The notes beneath the pieces were generated by a model that had not been told where the DNA came from, did not search any database, and saw only the letters and a list, made by a program, of their open reading frames with translations. A stretch of 64,000 bases of DNA, from NCBI GenBank assembly GCA_002633005.1, contig NMRA01000066.1, positions 828,441 through 892,440 on the forward strand, in the 5' to 3' direction. This DNA comes from Phoronis australis (Eukaryota; Phoronida; Phoronidae). Numbering within the stretch: position 1 is the stretch's first letter; each line of letters starts with the position of its first letter. Made by a program: the position numbers and the translations under genes. Of this stretch, positions 62,885 to 64,000 are shown piece by piece.

Positions 62885-63901
62885 TCACTCTCCACCGAAT
62901 GTTGCCATTTTGTTATGTATAGGAGCTTTCTTGAATTTGTCCGACTTCATGTACGCAGCAATTGTGGGAAGAGCCTGTCAACAAACGATTTTAAAGCAAT
63001 TAAATCTAGGATATTCAACACGCCTTTCATCACGAAAACAACTTTAGATTTGGACCAAGTAATGACACTGTCCCTTTATCTACAAACTAAACCACAGCTT
63101 ATAAATATTTGACGCACAAAATGTGCAGAACCGAGCTCGTTCTGGTTAATGCCTACGTTTCGCTGAAAGAAATGTCATTTTAAAACTTGTTAACTGATAA
63201 AATGACCACCCGCAATTTATCATTACAATGAAGACTTTTGCTTTCCTACATGTAAATGGGTGCAGTCCTGTGAACACCAGCGGGTAATTTTGAGCTTTCC
63301 AATCTCATACATATGCCAGCATTTGGAAGTATCCAGTGTAATTCGTCTAAAGCGTTAGTCACGCTTCTGGATTGAGCTGACGTTGTAAAGAAATTTTAAG
63401 CTTGCTCCATTTTAGCATTGACAACGTTAAGAGAACATAGTCTCATTTTAAAGATTAAAATTAACAAGCCTCATTTTCCATCTCTAAATAAACTAGCGGG
63501 TATGTTCGTGCTAAGAATCTTTTATGTCCGAATTTTTGTTTTACGTTCCCTCTGTTTGCTAAGTTAGCGCTTCACAATTTCAGTATGATGCAAACTGATT
63601 AGCCTGCATTGACAGGTATCTTCTATGAGACTTTCAATTTTGCAGAAGAGAGATTAAATTGTTGAGCTTATGACAAAATCTTTCACTTCTGAATCATTTG
63701 TCATTAAACAAACTTCACATTCTAGTAGTGAGTCCTGGATGTGCACGCATTATTCTGTGTTAATGAGAGTTTTATCTAAGCTCAACTCACCTCGAATCGA
63801 TTACAGAAGGCTTGCAAGATAGGGAATGCATCTAGACATGATGGCTGCAGCACTTTGTGTTGGTCAAACATCTCGTACAAATGGAAGTCACAAACAGTCA
63901 G
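62885..63901 (-). CDS. Mu-class glutathione S-transferase, last two exons (partial)
   Basis: Cytosolic GST that conjugates glutathione to electrophiles; only the C-terminal helical domain is in the window. Exon at 63791-63901 (111 bases, phase 0 both sides, TTTTTGCAG acceptor and GAG|GTGAGT donor) reads LTVCDFHLYEMFDQHKV, then LDAFP and FCNRFE, the signature of the penultimate exon of Mu-class genes, which is also 111 bp in mammals as I remember it. The last exon at 62885-62974 reads ALPTIAAYMKSDKFKKAP to a TGA, matching the AYMKS block near the Mu C-terminus. The rest of the gene lies beyond 64000 on the same strand. Sigma-class GSTs end differently, so Mu is favoured. Too short to be listed as clear open frames, but the splice and family evidence agree. 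Confidence 0.85.
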
Positions 63902-64000
63902 CTGCAAAAACGAGCAGTGGATTTAATTCAAAAAAGTAAAAGCAATCCCGGCTAAAAACCTTTTGCAGAACCTCACACTGAGAGCCAATCTACGAAAATA

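Noticed and set aside
63395-63440. GST last exon ending in NAKMEQA on minus
   Set aside because: No acceptor with the right phase; the exon at 62885-62974 fits splice phase and family sequence far better.

Overview
The window is eukaryotic and animal. It holds intron-containing genes with GT-AG splice sites, long AT-rich introns and intergenic DNA, and many decayed transposons and hairpin elements. The gene content (two membrane-anchored perforin-2/MPEG1-type MACPF proteins, the centriole distal-appendage protein CEP83, the small ciliary EF-hand protein EFCAB10 and a Mu-class glutathione S-transferase) and the frequent ACATGTAC-type words suggest a marine invertebrate such as an amphioxus, mollusc, brachiopod or hemichordate. 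The sequence alone does not decide the species. Single N bases at 26478 and 60611 suggest draft genomic sequence. Exon models below were built by hand from splice signals, reading phase and remembered family similarity.

Layout. 1-4.2 kb: no recognisable gene. 4.57-10.92 kb, minus strand: MPEG1-like gene A, five exons. 11-19 kb: intergenic, with a dispersed repeat, a near-perfect hairpin and a 1-kb inverted-repeat element. 19.06-31.36 kb, minus strand: MPEG1-like gene B, five exons with the same intron positions and phases as A, so a tandem duplicate. 31.4-34.6 kb: intergenic, with weak exon candidates and an (AT)n microsatellite. 34.62-39.39 kb, minus strand: EFCAB10, four exons. 39.4-39.55 kb: short region with a palindromic RFX X-box, probably a promoter shared with CEP83. 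40.11-41.78 kb: young, internally deleted Kolobok-like DNA transposon with 147-bp inverted repeats and TTAA target duplications. It carries a broken THAP-type transposase on plus and a P2X7-C-terminal-like cysteine domain on minus. 42.29-58.66 kb, plus strand: CEP83, at least 14 coding exons with repeat-filled introns and an unresolved C-terminal end. 59-62.6 kb: intergenic repeats. 62.88-63.90 kb, minus strand: last two coding exons of a Mu-class GST that runs off the right edge.

Together the window has an innate-immunity pair (MPEG1 A/B, expected to form pores in microbes inside endolysosomes), a head-to-head ciliary pair (EFCAB10/CEP83), and the 3' end of a detoxification gene. The least ordinary observations are the Kolobok-like element pairing a THAP transposase with a convergent P2X7-tail-like gene, the X-box between two ciliary genes, decayed copies of the start of CEP83 exon 3 in the preceding intron, and an 813-bp open terminal exon with no recognised homology at the CEP83 3' end.
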